A DNA stretch of 64,000 nt from Candidatus Binataceae bacterium. GTDB lineage: Bacteria > Desulfobacterota > Binatia > Binatales > Binataceae. Shown here piece by piece: positions 59,717 to 64,000 of this stretch; the stretch's first letter is position 1; each line of letters opens with the position of its first letter. The notes under the pieces were generated by a model. That model ran no database searches. It was not told the origin of the DNA and saw only the letters and a list, made by a program, of their open reading frames with translations. A program made the translations under genes and the position numbers. The stretch is from assembly GCA_035308025.1 (NCBI GenBank), contig DATGHL010000008.1:62001-126000 (forward strand). The letters are read 5' to 3'.

Positions 59717-60937
59717 TCAGCGGGGGCCGTGATGCAGGGCGCCGTTGGCTTCGAGTTGCTGCACGCGCTCGGGCGAGTAGCCGAGAAAGTCACACAGAAT
59801 CTCGGCGTTGTGCTCGCCCAAGGTCGGCGCAACCATCTCGCGCGGGACGGGAAATTCGGAAAAGCGCAGGGGAAAGCCCGGAACGTCGTAGTCGCCGATG
59901 AAGCGATCATTAATCCGGCGGACGGTGCCGCGCTCGCGCAGGTGCGGGTGGTTGATCGCCTCCTCAACCGTTAGGACGGGCGCGTAGGGGACGCGATGCT
60001 CGGTGAGGAGGCGGAACAGCTCCTCGTCGTTCGGCAAGGAATCGATCCAGTCCTGGACGAAGCGATTCAGTTCCGCGGAGTTGGCGCCGCGCGCGGGCAG
60101 GTCCTTGAAGCGCGGATCGGTGGCGAGCTCCGGGCGGCCCATCGCGCGACACAGGCAGGGCCACTGATGGTCGATGCCGGCGATAATCAGGACGGCGCGG
60201 CTTTTGCCATTGAAGACGCCGACCGGACTTACTAGGTAGTGATGAGCGCCGGAGCGCTGCGGCCGAAACGCGCCGTGGCTCGCGCTGAGCATCTCGACGT
60301 TAGCCTCGTGGTAGCTGAAATAACAATCGAGGAGGGAGGCCTCGACGTGCTGGCCGCGGCCAGTGCGCTCGCGATGGAGCAAAGCGGCGAGCACCGCGCC
60401 CATCGCGTGTACGCCGGTGCTGACGTCGCCGATGGCGGCTTGCGGAAAGACCGGCGGGCGGTCAGGGTAGCCGGTCATGTCGAGGATGCCGGAGTAAGCG
60501 GCGCCGATAAAATCGTAGCCCGGCTGCTGGGCGAGCGGTCCGCTCTGGCCGAGCGATGAAATCGAGCACATGACGATTTTCGGATTGAGCGCGCTGACGA
60601 TCTGATAGTCGAGGCCGAGGCGGCCAATCACGCCCGGGGAGAAGTTCTCGACGAGCACGTCAACTTTCGCGACCAATTCCTTGAGCAGCGCGAGCGCGGC
60701 GGGCTTGCGCGGATCGAGGCACAGGCTTTTCTTGCCGCGATTCTGTTGCACAAAGTAGGCGCTGCGGCCATCGCGCAGGACCGGGATGCCGCGCGCAATA
60801 TCGCCGGCGGGCGCGATCTCCACTTTGATCACCTCGGCGCCCATCTCAGCCAGATAACGCGTGGTGGTGGGTCCGGCGATGACCTGGGTGAAATCGAGCA
60901 CCTTGTAACCGTCGAGCATGCGTGAAGTCTCAGCCAT
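59717..60937 (-). CDS. Family III CoA-transferase (CaiB/BaiF)
   Basis: A ~406-aa protein that moves CoA between carboxylic acids. Family landmarks are YKVLDFTQVIAGPTTTRYLA, GAEVIKVEIAPAGDIARGIP, FVQQNRGKKSLCLDPRKP, VLVENFSPGVIGRLGLDY and the catalytic-aspartate region AAIGDVSTGVHAMGAVLAAL. The ATG at 60937 is preferred (GAGGAG upstream) over 60988. It is divergent from PBP1B; substrate unknown. Confidence 0.9.
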   Translation of the reverse strand: MAETSRMLDGYKVLDFTQVIAGPTTTRYLAEMGAEVIKVEIAPAGDIARGIPVLRDGRSAYFVQQNRGKKSLCLDPRKPAALALLKELVAKVDVLVENFSPGVIGRLGLDYQIVSALNPKIVMCSISSLGQSGPLAQQPGYDFIGAAYSGILDMTGYPDRPPVFPQAAIGDVSTGVHAMGAVLAALLHRERTGRGQHVEASLLDCYFSYHEANVEMLSASHGAFRPQRSGAHHYLVSPVGVFNGKSRAVLIIAGIDHQWPCLCRAMGRPELATDPRFKDLPARGANSAELNRFVQDWIDSLPNDEELFRLLTEHRVPYAPVLTVEEAINHPHLRERGTVRRINDRFIGDYDVPGFPLRFSEFPVPREMVAPTLGEHNAEILCDFLGYSPERVQQLEANGALHHGPR

Positions 60938-61039
60938 GACGATTAGCTCCTCGCGGGCCAGCGCCAGCAATCGCATCGTTCGCGGCAAAAGACAAGAAAG
61001 CCGGGGTTGCGCTATAATTGCGGACGCGGTGGAGGAGGC

Positions 61040-63514
61040 ATGGGCAAGCCGGTCAAAGGGCGCGGCAAGGCGTCAGACGGAGGGCGCGCGAATCGCATAG
61101 GCGCGCTGATCCGGCGAATCGGCTGGCGGCGCGGCGTGCTCGGCCTCTTCCTGATCTGCGCGTTTGGCTTTGGTTTTTACCTCGCCAACGTCTACGCCGA
61201 CATCTCAAATCTGATCGAGCAACGGCGCGCGGCGCTGACCTCGGCGATCTTCTCGGCCCCGCTGCGGGTGCATCGCGGCGACGCCATCGCGCAAATTCAT
61301 CTGCTCGATCGGCTCAACACGCTGAGTTACTCGCCGACTACAAGCCCGGCGCATCCGGGGGAATACTCGATGACGCCCGGCGCGATGGCGATCGACTTGC
61401 GGGAATTTTCGATTGGCACGCGCGCCTATCCGGCCGGGCTCGTGCGGCTGACGTTCGATCACGATCGCGTCGCGGGTATCGCAGACGCCTTCGGGGTCGC
61501 GATGGCGGAGGCGGTAATCGAGCCGGAGGTGATCGGGCATCTGTTGCCCGATGCACCCGCCGAACGGGTCGAGGTCGCGCTGACGGAACTGCCGCCCTAT
61601 TTGACGCAAGGACTGATCGCGACTGAAGATCGCTTTTTTTATTACCACTTCGGCTTTGATCCGATCCGCATAATCGAAGCGGCGGTGGTGGATTTGCGCT
61701 CGCATCGGATGCGGCAAGGCGCCAGCACGCTGACGCAGCAGCTCGCGCGAACTTTTCTGGACAGCCGGACACGGAGCTTGCACCGCAAGGTCCGCGAACT
61801 GGCCGTCGCGCTGGTGCTCGAGATGCGGCTGTCGAAGAACGAAATTCTCGAACGCTACATAAACGATGTCGCGATGGGCGAGTACGACGGCACGCCGGTA
61901 TACGGGATGCCGCTGGCGGCGCGCTATTACTTCAACAAGGACCTCGCGCGGGTGAGCCCGGCCGAGGCCGCGACCTTGATCGGCATGATCCAGGCGCCGA
62001 CGCTCGACGACCCGCGGCGTCATCCGGAGGCAAGCCGGGCGCGGCGCGATACGGTGCTGGCGCTGATGCATCGCGCCCACCTGATCGATGATGCGCAATA
62101 TGCTGGGGCGCTGGCGGAAGCGGTCGTGACGACGAAGCCGGCGGGTTTGCGACGCGCGCCCTATTTTGCCGATTACGTGATCGAGCAGGTCACGAAACTC
62201 CCGGGCGTCAGCGGGCATCTGAGCGGGCTGCGGGTCTACACCACGCTCCAGCCCGAGTTACAGGCGTCGGCGCAGGAGGCGGTGACGAGCAATCTGGCGC
62301 GGCTCGAGCGCGCGCATCCGCGGCTGCGGCGGCGCGATCGCGCACAACGCCTCGAGAGTTCACTGGTCACACTCGATCCGCACAACGGCGCGATTGTCGC
62401 GATGGTCGGCGGCCGCGACTATGCGGCGAGCCAGTTCAATCGGGTGGTGAGCGCCGAGCGTCAGCCGGGCTCGGCGTTCAAGCCGATCGTCTATCTGGCG
62501 GCGCTGGATCCGGCTCTGTCGCCGCTAACCGAGCCGGTGACGCTCGCCTCGATTCTACCCGATCGCCCGATGTCGTTCGGCGGCTGGACCCCGGTGAATT
62601 ATGAGCGCACCTACCAGGGTGAGGTGACGGTCACCTCCGCGCTGGCCGAGTCGCTGAACGTGCCGACCGCATACCTGGGGAGTTTGCTCGGACCGCCCGC
62701 CATCGTTCGCACGGCGCATCTGCTGGGGATTCGGAGCAAACTGCCCAACTATCTGCCGGTGGCGATCGGCGCCGGTGAAGTCACGCTGCTCGACCTGGCC
62801 GCGGTCTACCAGGTCTTTGCCAGCGGCGGGATCGCGCGGCCGCCGTATGCGGTCGAGGCGGTGACTGATGCGCAGGGCCATCTGATCTACCAGCATCAGG
62901 ACGAGCAGACGCGGCTGATGAGCTCGGCGATTGCCTATCTGATGACGGGCGCGCTGCAGGCGGTCTTCCAATATGGCACCGCGGCGGGCGCGGCAAACCT
63001 GGGACTCGATTTCGCCGCCGCGGGCAAGACCGGCACGACCGACGATTATCGCGATGCCTACTTCATGGGCTACACGCGCCAGCTCGTCACCGGCGTCTGG
63101 GTGGGCTTCGATGAGCCGCAAACCATCGGATTGAGCGGGGCGCAGGCGGCCTTGCCGGCCTGGGTCACGTTTATGATCGATGCGGTTCGCCAACCCGAGC
63201 TGGGCTTCGGCGAGCCGCCGGCGGGAATCACGATGCTCACTGTCGACCCGTCGAGCGGCGGGATCGCGACGCCCGCCTGTCCGCGTCAGGTTAGCCTGCC
63301 GTTCCTGAGCGGAACCGAACCGACCCATATCTGCCCGTTGCACGGCGGCCTACTCGCGGCGGCCGGCGCTGCTCCCGCGACCGCGCCCGGCGACACCGAG
63401 AGCGCGACGACCACGCCGCCGAGTGGGGCGCCGGCGTCACCCGCCACTCCAGCGACCAACAGTGCTTTTGGCGCGATCGGAAATTTCTTCGGCTCGCTTT
63501 TCGGCAAACATTGA
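61040..63514 (+). CDS. Bifunctional penicillin-binding protein 1B-type
   Basis: A ~824-aa class A PBP. One N-terminal anchor (GVLGLFLICAFGFGFYLANV) is followed by a UB2H-like region (~residues 60-150). The GT51 transglycosylase has ATEDRFFYYHFGFDPIRIIE and RQGASTLTQQLARTFL. The transpeptidase has the SxxK serine in QPGSAFKPIVYL, SLN (ESLNVPTAYLG) and KTG (AAGKTGTTDDYRD). The C-terminus is an alanine/threonine/proline-rich tail. It builds periplasmic peptidoglycan. Confidence 0.93.
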   Translation: MGKPVKGRGKASDGGRANRIGALIRRIGWRRGVLGLFLICAFGFGFYLANVYADISNLIEQRRAALTSAIFSAPLRVHRGDAIAQIHLLDRLNTLSYSPTTSPAHPGEYSMTPGAMAIDLREFSIGTRAYPAGLVRLTFDHDRVAGIADAFGVAMAEAVIEPEVIGHLLPDAPAERVEVALTELPPYLTQGLIATEDRFFYYHFGFDPIRIIEAAVVDLRSHRMRQGASTLTQQLARTFLDSRTRSLHRKVRELAVALVLEMRLSKNEILERYINDVAMGEYDGTPVYGMPLAARYYFNKDLARVSPAEAATLIGMIQAPTLDDPRRHPEASRARRDTVLALMHRAHLIDDAQYAGALAEAVVTTKPAGLRRAPYFADYVIEQVTKLPGVSGHLSGLRVYTTLQPELQASAQEAVTSNLARLERAHPRLRRRDRAQRLESSLVTLDPHNGAIVAMVGGRDYAASQFNRVVSAERQPGSAFKPIVYLAALDPALSPLTEPVTLASILPDRPMSFGGWTPVNYERTYQGEVTVTSALAESLNVPTAYLGSLLGPPAIVRTAHLLGIRSKLPNYLPVAIGAGEVTLLDLAAVYQVFASGGIARPPYAVEAVTDAQGHLIYQHQDEQTRLMSSAIAYLMTGALQAVFQYGTAAGAANLGLDFAAAGKTGTTDDYRDAYFMGYTRQLVTGVWVGFDEPQTIGLSGAQAALPAWVTFMIDAVRQPELGFGEPPAGITMLTVDPSSGGIATPACPRQVSLPFLSGTEPTHICPLHGGLLAAAGAAPATAPGDTESATTTPPSGAPASPATPATNSAFGAIGNFFGSLFGKH

Positions 63515-63642
63515 GGATCGCGCGGCGCTGCCCGCGCGAAAGGCTGCCACTTGCCCTCGCGACTGGCTTCGGCGAGATGCGACCAGCAGTTGCTCAAACC
63601 TCGCCAATGGTTAGTTTTGGTGCGAGGGCATAAGCATTAATT

Positions 63643-64000
63643 ATGAACGCAAACCGTTTCACTGAAAAACTTCAGGAAGCGTTGGGACGAGCGCAAAGCC
63701 TCGCCGTCAGTGCGCATCATCAGGCGGTCGATGTGGAGCATCTGGCCTCCGCAATGCTAGAAGACGAGCAGGGGCTGGCGGCTTCGATTCTGAAGCTGGC
63801 GGGCGCGAACCTCGCAGCGGTGCGGCAGAAGCTCGGCGACGAGCTGCGCAAGATTCCGAGTGTCAGCGGCAGCGGCGCGGACAGCGGTCAGACCTACCTG
63901 ACGCAGCGGCTCAACCGTGTGCTGACGCGTGCGGAGCAGGAAGCCGGCAAGCTCACGGACGAATACGTCTCGATCGAGCACGTACTGATCGCGATGCTCG
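63643..64000 (+). CDS. clpB: ClpB-type AAA+ disaggregase, N-terminal part (runs off the window)
   Basis: The first ~119 residues are visible: MNANRFTEKLQEALGRAQSL, HHQAVDVEHLASAMLEDEQG and LTDEYVSIEHVLIAML. This is the double Clp-N repeat of ClpB/ClpA-like chaperones. MNxxxFTxKxQEAL favours ClpB. The gap before it (63515-63642) has no clear heat-shock promoter or CIRCE element. Confidence 0.85.
   Translation, partial: MNANRFTEKLQEALGRAQSLAVSAHHQAVDVEHLASAMLEDEQGLAASILKLAGANLAAVRQKLGDELRKIPSVSGSGADSGQTYLTQRLNRVLTRAEQEAGKLTDEYVSIEHVLIAML

Noticed and set aside
61205-62218. 337-aa ORF antisense to PBP1B
   Set aside because: Arg/His-rich shadow over conserved PBP domains.
1-64000. CRISPR arrays, rRNA or tRNA genes
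   Set aside because: I found no regularly spaced repeats and no tRNA- or rRNA-like segment in the intergenic gaps I read; a dedicated scan was not possible.

Overview
This is a GC-rich window from a Gram-negative bacterium: it has an outer-membrane-style spanin pair in the prophage, a PBP1B-type transglycosylase/transpeptidase and a Tad (Flp) pilus motor. The gene content (glycolate oxidation, family III CoA-transferase, PaaI-type thioesterase, a decayed LLM flavin oxygenase, tandem flavin halogenases) would fit a soil or sediment lineage near Desulfobacterota/Binatota. That placement is inference only; no rRNA or other decisive marker is present.

Layout. 0-0.6 kb: the end of an MFS transporter and a HemJ-like membrane protein. 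0.6-8.7 kb: a PLP aminotransferase (glyoxylate to glycine) divergent from glcDEF (glycolate to glyoxylate), then a CobA-HemD fusion and hemB (tetrapyrroles). 8.7-9.9 kb: an internally deleted LLM oxygenase pseudogene and a QueG-like 4Fe-4S protein. 9.9-18.4 kb: an HPt protein and a CheY-like regulator divergent from tadZ-tadA-tadB-tadC, then a class III aminotransferase and a membrane histidine kinase.

18.6-42.6 kb is a compact prophage. It combines a Mu-like head (DUF3486, gp28 terminase, DUF935 portal, I protease, gpT capsid, gp36, gp37) with a P2-like contractile tail (sheath, FII tube, E/E' with a visible -1 slippery site, a short tape measure, U, X, D, V, W, J, I, fibres). Lysis genes come first in the late order, behind a Mor-like activator. 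On the right are a DnaA-domain-IV protein and a divergent CI/LexA-type repressor whose catalytic serine position is alanine. No transposase or integrase is visible, so this is either a remnant or a domesticated particle locus.

42.9-45.9 kb: folD and an APC permease. 46.0-48.7 kb: a decaying restriction-modification island with a frameshifted vsr, an HNH nuclease, a 54-aa ORF, a DUF3883 nuclease-like protein, a cytosine-methylase/Vsr deletion chimera and an IS1595-type transposase tail. 48.7-52.3 kb: dnaE. Two perfect hairpins then separate dnaE from a divergent thioesterase, one of them covering the thioesterase ribosome binding site. 53.0-64.0 kb: a MetE-like methyltransferase, a carbamoyltransferase-SxtJ-DUF5989 cassette followed by two near-identical flavin-dependent halogenase-like genes, a CaiB-type CoA-transferase, PBP1B and the start of clpB.

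The strongest candidates for something new are the recombinase-less Mu-head/P2-tail locus with its unusual regulators and its duplicated 16-bp element, and the carbamoyltransferase plus twin halogenase locus.
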